NCBI RefSeq assembly: GCF_003628145.1
Contig: NZ_RBZV01000011.1
Coordinates: 62,001-126,000 of the forward strand
Direction: 5' to 3'
DNA from: Trinickia fusca
GTDB taxonomy: Bacteria; Pseudomonadota; Gammaproteobacteria; Burkholderiales; Burkholderiaceae
DNA: 64,000 bases
Below, piece by piece: positions 43,368-52,688 of the stretch (position 1 is the stretch's first letter; each line of letters starts with the position of its first letter). The translations under genes were made by a program, and so were the position numbers. The notes under the pieces were generated by a model that was given only the letters and a program-made list of their open reading frames with translations, did no database searches and was not told the DNA's origin.

Positions 43368-44069
43368 TCAGCGCAGCTCGCGCACGCCGGCCGGCGTTTC
43401 GATTTGCGCGACGAGTGCGGGCGCTTGCGCGTCGTTTTCGTCGAGCTCGATCAGATGCGCGCAACCGAGCCAGTCGAGTTGCTCGCGCACGGCGGTCGCA
43501 CGCGGGTGGCGGGCCTTCAGTGCTTTGATCGCGAGGCCCGTCTGTGGCAGGCGCTCGCTCGGGTGCTGCGGTGTGTCCCACTGAATCAGCGTCGGCACGA
43601 CGCCGTCTCCCGCGCCTTGCCAGCTCGGGAACGCACCGTCGCCCGGTACCGTGATGCGCCAGGTCAGCTCGCCGCGCGCCATCGGGATCACGGGCGCAAT
43701 GCGTTGCGGGTATTGCGACTGCCAGCGCGCGAGATCCTTGGGGCGCGGCACGCGCACGGCCCAGTGCGCGAGAAACGGTCCGTGCGCGAGGCGTGCCTGC
43801 ATGGCCGGCTCGTCGAGCGCGAACCAGCGCGGCCGGCGTTGGCTCGGGTCTTGCCCGGCGCTGTCTTCGGCCTGCGGGTCGATCGCGATGATTTCGAGGT
43901 AGGCGCCGCCCCACAGGCCCAGCAGGCGGTTGTGCGTGCCCATCGCGGCATGTGCGCCGCCGGCAACGGGTTCGACACCGAGCGTGTCGGCGACGAAGCG
44001 CGAGCCTTCGTCGAGCGTGCGAGCCGCGACGACGAGATGATCGAGTTCGAGCACGGGAACGTTCTTCAT
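43368..44069 (-). CDS. Glyoxalase-like (VOC) protein
   Basis: 233-aa protein of the glyoxalase-like domain family, from the ATG at 44069. The opening LELDHLVVAARTLDEGSRFVADTLG is the first VOC unit with a metal-type His, then GTHNRLLGLWGGAYLEIIAIDP with His and Glu as further possible ligands. It is the first gene of the five-gene operon, divergent from the MocR regulator with 120 bases between starts. The reaction is unknown. The frame stays open far upstream on this strand, but that region is antisense to the regulator. Confidence 0.85.
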   Translation of the reverse strand: MKNVPVLELDHLVVAARTLDEGSRFVADTLGVEPVAGGAHAAMGTHNRLLGLWGGAYLEIIAIDPQAEDSAGQDPSQRRPRWFALDEPAMQARLAHGPFLAHWAVRVPRPKDLARWQSQYPQRIAPVIPMARGELTWRITVPGDGAFPSWQGAGDGVVPTLIQWDTPQHPSERLPQTGLAIKALKARHPRATAVREQLDWLGCAHLIELDENDAQAPALVAQIETPAGVRELR

Positions 44070-44143
44070 ACGGGAAAAGGGCTCAATGAGTCGACGGGAA
44101 CGGATTGTCGCATTCACTTTAATCGGCGTGACCTGCACAGTAA

Positions 44144-44174
44144 CGGTACAATCGCTGCGATACTTTTCGGTACA
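44144..44174. promoter_or_regulatory. Direct repeats between the MocR gene and its divergent operon
   Basis: CGGTACA occurs at 44144-44150 and again at 44168-44174, same orientation, 24 bases start to start. Each is followed by a related A/G-T-TCG context. Spaced direct repeats are typical operators for MocR/GntR-aminotransferase regulators. The pair sits just before the regulator gene and within the shared divergent promoter region. Confidence 0.55.
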
Positions 44175-44189
44175 GTTCGGTGGGTCTCC

Positions 44190-45668
44190 ATGTCCGTTCC
44201 GCTCGATTTGATCCCTGCACCGCACGGCGCATCGTCGCTTACGCTCGTCGAACAACTCGTACAGTGGGCACGGCGCCGCATCGAAGAGCGCGTATTCCGC
44301 CCCGGCATGCGCATGCCCTCGATCCGCAAGCTGGCCGAGGACAAAGGCGTGTCGCGCTTCACTGTCGTCGAGGCTTATGAACGGCTCGTGGCGCAGGGCT
44401 TCCTCGATTCGCGGCGCGGCTCCGGCTTTTACGTGCGCGAGCGCGCCGGCGCCGCTGCCGAGCACCCGGCCCGTCGCGCGTCGGGGCCGGCGGGCATGCC
44501 GGCCGCCATCGACGTCACCTGGCTGCTGCGTAACACGCTGCACACGGGCAGCCCCGAGAAGGGGCCGGGGCTCGGCTATCTGCCGGCGCGCTGGCTCGAC
44601 GGCGAACTCGTGGCCGGCGCGCTGCGCACGCTGGGCCGGCAAAGCGGGGCGCAATGGCTCGGCTGCGGCACCGCGCAGGGCTTCCTGCCGCTGCGCCAGC
44701 AACTGCAGACGCGCCTGCAGGAGTTCGAGATCGGTGTCGCGCCCGAGCAGCTCGTGCTGGTGTCCGGTATCACGCAGGCGATCGACCTCATCGCGCGCCT
44801 CTACGTGCAGCCGGGCGATACCGTCATCGTCGGCGATCCGGCCTGGTTTCAGATGTTCGGCCGTTTCGCGGCGCAGGGCGCCCGGCTCGTCGGCATGCCC
44901 TACACGCCGGCCGGCCCCGACATCGACGCGCTCGAGACGCTCGTGAAGACCTGGCGGCCGCGCATGCTCGTCATCAACTCGGTGCTGCAGAATCCGACCG
45001 GCACGTCGCTGTCTCCGGCGCAGGCGTTCCGCATCCTGCGTCTGGCTGAAGAGTACGACTTCATCGTCGTCGAGGACGACATCTACGGCGACCTGTGCCC
45101 GCCCAGCTATCCGGTCACGCGCCTGGCGAGCCTCGATCAGCTCAAGCGCGTGATCTACCTGGGCAGCTTCTCCAAAACGCTGACGGCGAACCTGCGCGTG
45201 GGCTTCGTCGCATGCAGCCCAGCGCTCGCGCAGGCGATCGCCGACCAGAAGGTGCTGATCGGCATGACGACGCCCGAGCTCAACGAGCGTGTCCTGTACA
45301 AGGTGCTGACCGAAGGTCACTATCGGCGCCATATCGAGCGTCTGCGTTCGCGTCTCGACGGCGTGCGCGACCAATGCGCGCGCATGCTCGAGGCGGTCGG
45401 TTTCACGCTGTTTTCGATGCCGGCCGCCGGCATGTTCCTGTGGGTCGATACGGGCGTGGACGCCGATGCGCTCGCGGCTTACGGGCAGGAGGCCGGCTTC
45501 TTGCTCGCCCCCGGCAGTCTGTTTTCGCCGCAGCAATCGCCGACCACCTGGATGCGCTTCAATGTCGCGAATTGCGGCGATCCGGCCCTGCCGGGCTTTC
45601 TGGCCCGGTATCTCGACACGCATCGCGCCGCGCGGCCCTTGAAAACGCCGGCTGCCGCCCCCATCTGA
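44190..45668 (+). CDS. MocR-type regulator (GntR HTH fused to aminotransferase fold)
   Basis: 492-aa PLP-binding transcription factor. The N-terminal winged HTH (about 20-90) has [44 protein letters not shown] linker leads to an aminotransferase-fold domain with [24 protein letters not shown] and the PLP Lys in [16 protein letters not shown]. It probably senses an amino compound or aldehyde through PLP and controls the divergent five-gene operon. I set the start at the ATG at 44190; a far longer open frame upstream is antisense to the operon and not real. Confidence 0.93.
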   Translation: MSVPLDLIPAPHGASSLTLVEQLVQWARRRIEERVFRPGMRMPSIRKLAEDKGVSRFTVVEAYERLVAQGFLDSRRGSGFYVRERAGAAAEHPARRASGPAGMPAAIDVTWLLRNTLHTGSPEKGPGLGYLPARWLDGELVAGALRTLGRQSGAQWLGCGTAQGFLPLRQQLQTRLQEFEIGVAPEQLVLVSGITQAIDLIARLYVQPGDTVIVGDPAWFQMFGRFAAQGARLVGMPYTPAGPDIDALETLVKTWRPRMLVINSVLQNPTGTSLSPAQAFRILRLAEEYDFIVVEDDIYGDLCPPSYPVTRLASLDQLKRVIYLGSFSKTLTANLRVGFVACSPALAQAIADQKVLIGMTTPELNERVLYKVLTEGHYRRHIERLRSRLDGVRDQCARMLEAVGFTLFSMPAAGMFLWVDTGVDADALAAYGQEAGFLLAPGSLFSPQQSPTTWMRFNVANCGDPALPGFLARYLDTHRAARPLKTPAAAPI

Positions 45669-45745
45669 GCGCCCGTTCGGCGCATATCAGCGTCAGCGCC
45701 TCGCGCTTTACCGTCATCGCTATTCACGAAAAGGAACTCGAGACC

Positions 45746-47638
45746 GTGGCCCAACAAACCATGAGCTTTCAGGCAGAAGTCAAGCAGCTTCTGCAATTGA
45801 TGATTCACTCGCTGTACAGCAACAAGGAAATCTTCCTGCGAGAGCTGATCTCGAACGCATCGGATGCCGCCGACAAACTGCGCTTCGAGGCGATCGAAAA
45901 GAGTGAGTTGTTCGAGAGCGATCCCGACCTGCGCATTCGCGTGTCGTTCGACAAAGACGCGCGCACGGTGACGATCGACGACAACGGCATCGGCATGAGC
46001 CGCGACGAGGCTATTTCGCACCTGGGCACGATCGCGCGCTCGGGCACGAAGGAGTTCTTCGGCAAGCTCTCGGGCGATCAGCAAAAGGACGCGGCGCTGA
46101 TCGGCCAGTTCGGCGTGGGCTTCTACTCGGGCTTCATCGTCGCCGATCGCATCACCGTCGAGTCGCGCCGCGCCGGGCTGCCGGCTGCGGAAGGCGTGCG
46201 CTGGGTCAGCGCGGGCGAGGGTGACTTCTCGGTCGAGCAAATCGAACGCGCGCAACGCGGCACCACGATCACGCTGCACCTGCGCGAAGGCGAAGACGAG
46301 CTGCTGTCGGCATATCGCATCAAATCGATCATCCGCAAGTACTCGGATCACGTCGCGCTGCCGATCCTCATGAAGCACGAGGAGTGGGACGCCGAGAAGG
46401 GCGAGATGGTGGAGAAGGACGAAGACGAGACCGTCAATCAGGCGAGCGCGCTGTGGACGCGTTCCAAGAGCGAGATCGACGACGAGCAGTACAAGCAGTT
46501 CTATCAGCACCTCGCTCACGATCACCAGGACCCGCTCGCGTGGACGCACAACCGCGTCGAAGGCCGCAGCGAGTACACGCAGCTGCTGTACGTGCCGTCG
46601 CACGCGCCGTTCGACATGTGGAATCGCGACCGTCAGGGCGGCCTGAAGCTCTACGTCAAGCGCGTGTTCATCATGGACGACGCCGAGCAGTTGCTGCCTC
46701 AATACCTGCGTTTCATCAAGGGCGTCGTCGATTCGAGCGATCTGCCGCTCAACGTGTCGCGCGAAATCCTGCAGGAAAGCCGCGACGTGAAGGCGATCCG
46801 CGAGGGCGTGACCAAGCGTGTGCTGTCGATGCTCGAGGATCTCGCGAACGCGGAGACCGACGAAGGCAAGGCCAAGTACGCGACGTTCTGGAACGAGTTC
46901 GGCCAGGTGCTCAAGGAAGGCCTCGGCGAGGACTTCGGGAACCGCGAGCGCATCGCCAAGCTGCTGCGCTTTGCGACGACGCATACCGACTCGCCCGAAC
47001 AGAACGTGTCGCTGGCCGATTACGTGGCGCGCATGAAGCCCGAGCAGACGAAGATCTACTACGTGAGCGCCGACACGTGGCAGGCCGCGAAGAACAGCCC
47101 GCATCTCGAGGTGTTCCGCAAGAAGGGCATCGAAGTGCTGCTGCTGACCGATCGCGTCGACGAATGGGCGCTGTCGTACTTCACCGAGTTCGACGGCAAG
47201 CCGCTCGCGAGCGTCGCGCGTGGCGACCTCGACCTGAACGCGTTCAACGACGAAGAGAAGAAGGCGCACGAGGAAATCGGCGAGACGCTGAAGCCGCTCG
47301 TCGAGAAGATGAAGGAAGCGCTCAAGGACAAGGCCAAGGACGTGCGCCTGACCTTCCGCCTGACCGATTCGCCGTCGTGCCTCGTCTCCGACGAAGGCGA
47401 CATGAGCGGCAATCTGCAGCGCATGCTGAAGGCGGCCGGCCAACAGGCGCCCGAGTTCAAGCCGATCCTCGAGGTCAATCCCGAGCACGCGCTCGTGAAG
47501 GCGCTCGCGCCGGAGCGGGGCGATTTCGGCGACTGGTGCCATCTGCTGTTCGATCAGGCGCTGCTTGCGGAAGGCGGCGCGCTCGACGATCCGGCCACCT
47601 TCGTCAAGCGCACCAACGCGCTGCTGCTCGCGCGCTGA
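45746..47638 (+). CDS. htpG: Molecular chaperone HtpG (Hsp90)
   Basis: Dimeric cytosolic ATP-dependent chaperone, 630 aa. It starts with GTG at 45746 ([16 protein letters not shown]), preceded by AAGGAA; an in-frame ATG at 45761 is the alternative. Motifs are [45 protein letters not shown] and GTTITLHL in the ATPase. RVFIMDD and [11 protein letters not shown] mark the middle domain, and the dimerisation domain ends in ALLLAR. No CIRCE-type site was found. Its stop overlaps the ubiC start (TGATG). Confidence 0.96.
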   Translation: MAQQTMSFQAEVKQLLQLMIHSLYSNKEIFLRELISNASDAADKLRFEAIEKSELFESDPDLRIRVSFDKDARTVTIDDNGIGMSRDEAISHLGTIARSGTKEFFGKLSGDQQKDAALIGQFGVGFYSGFIVADRITVESRRAGLPAAEGVRWVSAGEGDFSVEQIERAQRGTTITLHLREGEDELLSAYRIKSIIRKYSDHVALPILMKHEEWDAEKGEMVEKDEDETVNQASALWTRSKSEIDDEQYKQFYQHLAHDHQDPLAWTHNRVEGRSEYTQLLYVPSHAPFDMWNRDRQGGLKLYVKRVFIMDDAEQLLPQYLRFIKGVVDSSDLPLNVSREILQESRDVKAIREGVTKRVLSMLEDLANAETDEGKAKYATFWNEFGQVLKEGLGEDFGNRERIAKLLRFATTHTDSPEQNVSLADYVARMKPEQTKIYYVSADTWQAAKNSPHLEVFRKKGIEVLLLTDRVDEWALSYFTEFDGKPLASVARGDLDLNAFNDEEKKAHEEIGETLKPLVEKMKEALKDKAKDVRLTFRLTDSPSCLVSDEGDMSGNLQRMLKAAGQQAPEFKPILEVNPEHALVKALAPERGDFGDWCHLLFDQALLAEGGALDDPATFVKRTNALLLAR

Positions 47639-48378
47639 TGCACGCTGCGCTGTTGCGTTTCGATGCGGCCGGCGCGGCTTGGCGCGCCACGCCGCATCCT
47701 GCGTTTTCGTTCGATCAGAAAGACTGGCTCACGCGCGGCGGCTCGCTGACCGCGCACCTGCGTTCGTTGGGGCTCGTGCGCCTGCGCGTCACGCGCGAGG
47801 CCGTCGCGCTCGCGTGGCGCGACGAAGCGGCGGCGCTCGGCATCGCGCCACGTGCGCCCGTATGGGTGCGCGAGATCGTGCTCGAAGTGAATGGCGTGCC
47901 GTACGTCGCCGCGCACAGCGTCACGCCGCTCGCGGCGAGTCGCCACACCTGGCAGGCGATGCGGCGGCTACGCACGCGTCCGCTCGCCGAATTGCTCTAT
48001 AGCGACAGCAGCGTCACGCGGTCGGTTCTCGTGAGCGCGCAGCTCACGGCGCGTCATCCGCTTTACGTGCTGGCACGCCGTGAAATCGCCATAAACGTGC
48101 CGCATGCGTTGCTGGCTCGGCGCTCGGTGTTCGTGCGCCACGGTGCGCCGTTGATGGTGACCGAATGCATGTTGCCCGCGCTGTGGGCGCATCTGGCCGA
48201 GCAGCGGCGCGAGGGTGGCCGAGAGGAGGGAAGCGGAGCACCGCGTCCGCCTGTGCTCCCGATTCCACACGACCGCGGCGGCCGGCCGGCGCGCCCGGTC
48301 CATCCTGCGCATCCCACACCATCTTCGTCGTCCTTGCCGTGCGCTTCGGGCGGTGCGCCGAAACGGCCCGCATCGTGA
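47638..48378 (+). CDS. ubiC: Chorismate lyase, with unusual C-terminal tail
   Basis: Releases 4-hydroxybenzoate and pyruvate from chorismate, the first step of ubiquinone synthesis. The 246 aa start within the htpG stop. The catalytic domain (about 1-190) shows [44 protein letters not shown] and an [11 protein letters not shown] end with the key Glu. The last about 50 residues are Gly/Pro/Arg/Ser-rich, lack family sequence and are duplicated at 51934-52059. The stop overlaps the next start (GTGA). Confidence 0.9.
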   Translation: MHAALLRFDAAGAAWRATPHPAFSFDQKDWLTRGGSLTAHLRSLGLVRLRVTREAVALAWRDEAAALGIAPRAPVWVREIVLEVNGVPYVAAHSVTPLAASRHTWQAMRRLRTRPLAELLYSDSSVTRSVLVSAQLTARHPLYVLARREIAINVPHALLARRSVFVRHGAPLMVTECMLPALWAHLAEQRREGGREEGSGAPRPPVLPIPHDRGGRPARPVHPAHPTPSSSSLPCASGGAPKRPAS

Positions 48379-48870
48379 CGCTCAAACGCTCGTTCGCGCC
48401 CGTTGTCGATGCACGCACACGCGTGCTCGTGCTCGGCAGTCTGCCCGGCGACGCTTCGCTCGCACAAGGGCAGTACTACGCGCATCGGCAGAATCGGTTC
48501 TGGCATTTGATCGGGGATGTGATCGGCGAAGCGCTGCCCGGCATGGAATACGAGGCGCGGCTGCAAGCGCTGCTCGAGCATCGCGTGGGGCTATGGGACG
48601 TGATCGAGAAGGCGAAACGCGAGGGCAGTCTCGACAGCCGAATTCGCGATCATGCGCCGAACGATCTTGCGGCGCTCGTGGCTGGGTTGCCGGATCTCGC
48701 GGCTGTTGCCTTCAACGGCGGCACGGCGGCCAAGATCGGGATCCACGCTTTGGCCGAGACCCGCCTGTCGCTCGATCTCATCAGGCTCCCGTCGAGCAGC
48801 CCTGCCTATGCGGCTGTGCCTTACGCCGACAAATTGCGCGCATGGGAAGCTTTGCGGCAGTGGTTGCGGG
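48253..48870 (+). repeat. Diverged direct repeat, copy 1 (ubiC tail plus glycosylase)
   Basis: Matches 51934-52545 in the same orientation at an offset of 3681-3682 bases. It covers the last about 125 bases of ubiC and the whole glycosylase gene. By eye the first about 190 bases are most alike and the rest diverges, with about 65 percent protein identity. Confidence 0.85.
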
Positions 48871-48875
48871 AATAG
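48375..48875 (+). CDS. DNA-deoxyinosine (hypoxanthine) glycosylase, UDG superfamily
   Basis: Removes deaminated bases, mainly hypoxanthine, from DNA. The 166 aa use a GTG start overlapping the ubiC stop. Family motifs are [32 protein letters not shown] (motif 1 and the active-site loop), [29 protein letters not shown] and the C-terminal [18 protein letters not shown]. It is co-transcribed with htpG and ubiC. A frameshifted relative is at 52056-52548. Confidence 0.88.
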   Translation: MTLKRSFAPVVDARTRVLVLGSLPGDASLAQGQYYAHRQNRFWHLIGDVIGEALPGMEYEARLQALLEHRVGLWDVIEKAKREGSLDSRIRDHAPNDLAALVAGLPDLAAVAFNGGTAAKIGIHALAETRLSLDLIRLPSSSPAYAAVPYADKLRAWEALRQWLRE

Positions 48876-48984
48876 CTTCCGTCCCTGCATCGGGCGTCGC
48901 GCCGACGCCTGTCCGCGGCTGCACGCCTCCACAAGGCCACACCCGCTATGTTCATGAACGCATTCGATAGAAGCGAATCCCGCA

Positions 48985-51246
48985 TTGAAACTCGTGAAAT
49001 TGCAGGACCCCTCCAGCCAGCGAAGCGAGAGGGTATTCGTCCCTTCGGTGCAATTGACCCTAGCCACGCAGCGTGGCGCGACGAAAGGCGGACGTGCGAT
49101 CGCTGCTGGCGCGATATTTTGTGCCACGGCCGCTGGCCATGCATACGCGCAGACCGCGCAACCCGCGGACGATACGCAAGCGACGGGTGCCGCGCTGCCG
49201 GAGATCGTGGTGAACGGCGTGGCGAACGCGCCATCAGTCGGGCTCGTCGGTAAGCGCACCGTAACGGGCACGAAGACCGATACGCCGATCACCGAGATTC
49301 CTCAAACGATCAACGTCGTCACCGAGCAGCAGATCGAGATGACGGGCTCCACCGACCTCAATCTGGCGCTGCGCTACCTACCAGGCTTCGCCTCGTATGG
49401 ATCCGACAACCGTTCGGACCTGTATGCGATGCTACGAGGCTTCAAGCCGGCTCTGTTCGTCGACGGATTGCAAGCGCCGAATACGACGACCATCGCGGAT
49501 TGGCGCGTTGACCCGTATGCGATCAATAGCGTCACGGTGCTACGTGGGCCGACGTCGGTGCTGTATGGGGCTGGTGATCCGGGCGCGATCGTCGATGTGC
49601 AGACGAAGCAGGCCGACGGCCAGCGCGTGCGCGAGGCTGGGGTGCAGATCGGCAACTACGCGCGTAAGGAGACGATGTTCGATATCGGCGACAAGCTCGA
49701 CTCCGACGGCACGTATGCCTACCGCTTCGTCGGCGTTACCCGCGACGGCAACGCACAGACAGGCCCGAATGGGGACCAGCGCGTCGCGCTTGCGCCTTCA
49801 CTGCGCTGGCGGCCGGATGCCGATACCTCGCTGACCCTCACGACGACCTATCTGCAGGACTGGAACGATTTTTCACACAACTTCCTACCTGCGCAGGGCA
49901 CCGTACTGCCGAACCCTAATGGACAGCTCACGCACGACGTCTACACCGGCGTCCCGACATTCAACGACTACCGGAAGAAACAGTGGTCGCTCGGCTACCA
50001 GTTCTCGCACAACCTCGATTCGACGTGGACGTTGCGCCAGGACGTACGCTGGATGCACCTGTCGCTTGACGATGCATCGGTCTTCGGCGCCGGCCTGGCC
50101 AAGGGCAGCACGACCGACATAAGGCGTTACGCAGGACTGTTCCAACTCAACTACAGCCGCTTCGATATCGACAACAACGTACAGGCGCGCTTCGGCACCG
50201 GGCCGCTCGAGCATACGGTGCTGCTCGGCTTGCAGTACAACCGGCAGACGACGACCGACAGCGAGTGGCTCGCGCTGGCGCCGAACCTGAACCTTTACGA
50301 TCCGGTCTATACGCCGGTCACGAGCGAGATCTTCTCGGGCCCGACGTCCTTGGGCCACCCCGATCTGTACACGGAGATGAACACGGTCGGTACCTACGCG
50401 CAAGATCAGATCAAATGGGACCGCTGGACGTTGACGCTGGGTGGCCGCGAGGATTGGGTCAACCTGCGCCAGGAAGACCGCGAGGCCGGGACCCAGGCGA
50501 ACCAGGACGTCAGTGCGTTCTCGGGCCGCGTCGGCCTCACGTATCGCGGCGACTACGGCCTATCGCCGTACGTCAGCTATTCGACCTCATTCGATCCGGT
50601 CATCGGTGTGAAGATGTTCGGTGGCGGATTGCCCCAGCCAACGCGTGGCAGGCAGATCGAGGCAGGCCTGCGCTGGCAGCCGCTCGGCAAGAACCTGATG
50701 TTGAGCGCGGTCGCCTACCAGATCAACCAGACGAACGTCGTGACACCGGCGCCGACGAATCTCGATCCGATCGGCACGTTCTCCGTGCAGACTGGCGAGG
50801 TGCGTTCGCGCGGCATCGAGCTGAGCGCGGTCGGAAACGTGACGCGCGAGATGTCGATCATCGCGTCGTACGTCTATCAAGACGTAAAGAACATCAAGGC
50901 GAACGGCGCGTCGCTGAACAACTGGCCTGTCGACATTGCTCGGCCGCGCCAGATGGCGTCGCTGTGGGCCGATTGGACATGGCATACCGGGGCCCTCGCG
51001 GGATTCGGCATCGACGGCGGGATCCGCTATCAGAGCGCGTCGGCGGGGGCGCCGGACAACTCGCTGACGATCCCGAGCTACACGCTGTACGATGCGGCGC
51101 TGCACTATGCCACTCGCTATTGGCGTTTTTCACTGAACGTGGCAAACCTGTTCGACCGTCGGTACATCAGCGGTTGCCAGTCGTATGCGGTCTGCGCATT
51201 CGGCAACGAGCGAACCGTGCTGGCCAGCGCCAAATACAACTGGTGA
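48985..51246 (+). CDS. TonB-dependent siderophore receptor (FhuA/FpvA-like)
   Basis: Outer-membrane ferric-siderophore receptor, 753 aa. A long N-terminus leads to a signal-peptide-like AIAAGAIFCATAAGHAYA. The plug domain has ITEIPQTINVVTEQQIE, LDLNLALRYLPGF-type sequence, FVDGLQ and SVTVLRGPTSVLYGAGDPGAIV. The barrel runs to SLNVANLFDRRYISG and a terminal aromatic (KYNW). No ATG start exists; TTG 48985 is used and GTG 48994 is an alternative. No ECF sigma/anti-sigma pair, siderophore reductase or ABC genes adjoin. It lies inside a 3.7-kb direct duplication. Confidence 0.88.
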   Translation: MKLVKLQDPSSQRSERVFVPSVQLTLATQRGATKGGRAIAAGAIFCATAAGHAYAQTAQPADDTQATGAALPEIVVNGVANAPSVGLVGKRTVTGTKTDTPITEIPQTINVVTEQQIEMTGSTDLNLALRYLPGFASYGSDNRSDLYAMLRGFKPALFVDGLQAPNTTTIADWRVDPYAINSVTVLRGPTSVLYGAGDPGAIVDVQTKQADGQRVREAGVQIGNYARKETMFDIGDKLDSDGTYAYRFVGVTRDGNAQTGPNGDQRVALAPSLRWRPDADTSLTLTTTYLQDWNDFSHNFLPAQGTVLPNPNGQLTHDVYTGVPTFNDYRKKQWSLGYQFSHNLDSTWTLRQDVRWMHLSLDDASVFGAGLAKGSTTDIRRYAGLFQLNYSRFDIDNNVQARFGTGPLEHTVLLGLQYNRQTTTDSEWLALAPNLNLYDPVYTPVTSEIFSGPTSLGHPDLYTEMNTVGTYAQDQIKWDRWTLTLGGREDWVNLRQEDREAGTQANQDVSAFSGRVGLTYRGDYGLSPYVSYSTSFDPVIGVKMFGGGLPQPTRGRQIEAGLRWQPLGKNLMLSAVAYQINQTNVVTPAPTNLDPIGTFSVQTGEVRSRGIELSAVGNVTREMSIIASYVYQDVKNIKANGASLNNWPVDIARPRQMASLWADWTWHTGALAGFGIDGGIRYQSASAGAPDNSLTIPSYTLYDAALHYATRYWRFSLNVANLFDRRYISGCQSYAVCAFGNERTVLASAKYNW

Positions 51247-51386
51247 CGCTGCAGCAGCGCCAGTGTCCGAAGCGTCCTTGAGAGATTGCCTTATCCGTTC
51301 GTCACTGCGCCGCATTTACCGCTTGCCGGGCGGATAGAATCGCATGCATTGTGCCGAATGCACCGGACGAAATCAGTGAACCCGCA

Positions 51387-51914
51387 ATGACCGATACATC
51401 CTTTCCCTCATCCGACTCCGCCACCGATCTCCATGACAGGGAGATCCCTGAAACGCTGCACGAGGACGGTTTGTGGCGCGACAGCGGCTGGACCGCGCGT
51501 GTAATCAAGAACGAGGACGACGATGGGTGGGCCGTCGAAATGATCAGGGACGGTGAGCCGGAGCCGGCGCTTGTCGGTCCATGGACGATGGGCCGCAACA
51601 AGAAGGATCCGAAGCCGCTCGATGCTTCGGCATTCAATACGCTGGTGAAAACGGCGTCGGAGGTATTGCGCCGGCACGAGCAGCAGCTTCGCGCGCAACT
51701 GCATAAGAGCCTGACGGTGGCGGCGGCAACGGGCGATGGCGAATTGAAGATCACGCTGGACATCGTTCCCGACGAGGACGAGCCTTACGCGCTGCTGACT
51801 GCTCTCGATGCCTTTGGCGAGCAGCTTGCTCAAGTGCAGGTGGCGGTGAACTTCAAGCTCAGCAAGGCCAGTGCCGCGAGCTGGGTGGAAAACGAGTTTC
51901 GCCGGCCAAGCTGA
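51387..51914 (+). CDS. Conserved-looking hypothetical protein
   Basis: 175-aa soluble acidic protein from the ATG at 51387 (a GTG at 51351 is also possible). The N-terminal half holds a small beta-rich region (LWRDSGWTARVIKNEDDDGWAVEMIRDGEPEPALVGPWTMGRNKKDPKPLD shape). A helix with HEQQLRAQLHKSLTV follows, then strands ELKITLDIVPDEDEPYALLTA. I do not recognise a family. It lies between the TonB receptor and the degraded glycosylase copy. Confidence 0.65.
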   Translation: MTDTSFPSSDSATDLHDREIPETLHEDGLWRDSGWTARVIKNEDDDGWAVEMIRDGEPEPALVGPWTMGRNKKDPKPLDASAFNTLVKTASEVLRRHEQQLRAQLHKSLTVAAATGDGELKITLDIVPDEDEPYALLTALDAFGEQLAQVQVAVNFKLSKASAASWVENEFRRPS

Positions 51915-51933
51915 TAGTCGATTTTGGCTGATT

Positions 51934-52545
51934 GCCCTGCCTGTCCCGCACGACCGCGGCGGCCGTCCGGCGCGAGCGGTGCATCATGCGCATCCCGCAC
52001 AATCCTCGCCATCTCTGCCGTCCACTTCGGGTGGCGCGCCGAAACGGCCCGCATCGTGACCCTCAAGCGCTCCTTCGCGCCCGTCGTCGATGCGCAGACG
52101 CGCGTGCTCGTGCTCGGTAGCCTCGCCCGGCGAGGCTTCGCTGGCACAAGGGCAGTACTACGCGCATCGGCAAAACAAATTTTGGCAGTTGGTGGGGGAC
52201 GTGATCGAACGAGACTTGATCGGTATGGAATATCCGGCGCGTCTCGATACGTTGCTCGAACATCGCATCGGATTGTGGGATGTCGTGGCCGAAGCTCAAC
52301 GCATCGGTAGCTTGGATAGTCGTATCCGTAACCATGCCAGCAACGACCTGATCTCGCTTGTCGAAACCCTGCCGAATCTGGTTGCCATAGCCTTCAATGG
52401 TGGGACTGCAGCCAAAATCGGAATGAAGGTGCTAGGTGAGAAGGCGGAACGATATCAACTCGTTCGTTTGCCGTCGAGCAGCCCGGCGTACGCAGCCATT
52501 TCATACGAAGAGAAATTGGCCGGCTGGCGTAGACTGCGGGACATT
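51934..52545 (+). repeat. Diverged direct repeat, copy 2
   Basis: Second copy of 48253-48870. It keeps a remnant of the ubiC tail ([16 protein letters not shown] and [10 protein letters not shown] in the same frame) ending in the same GTGA overlap, followed by a glycosylase sequence with a one-base insertion. Confidence 0.85.
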
Positions 52546-52548
52546 TAG
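52056..52548 (+). pseudogene. Frameshifted DNA-deoxyinosine glycosylase copy
   Basis: Relative of the 48375-48875 gene. It begins with the same GTG context ([23 protein letters not shown]). An extra C near 52121-52126 then shifts the frame, and the remainder ([19 protein letters not shown] to [20 protein letters not shown]) reads in the +1 frame to the stop at 52548. The rest of the reading frame is clean, so the insertion is recent or a sequencing error. Confidence 0.8.
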
Positions 52549-52688
52549 ACGGATAACCCTGTGTATGGCAGCGATTGCACAGGTGCGTTCGCTCGAGGCT
52601 TGGAGCGGGGTCGCATCAGCACGAGTCTCCGGGGTGCAGCCGCATAGCTTGCGCGCCCCCAGTAGACCCAAAACAGAGGGAATCCCAC

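Noticed and set aside
42582-44189. Very long open frame running into the MocR gene from upstream
   Set aside because: It is antisense to the EamA and glyoxalase-like genes, has Arg/Ala-rich composition typical of GC-rich shadow frames, and contains no recognised domain before 44190.
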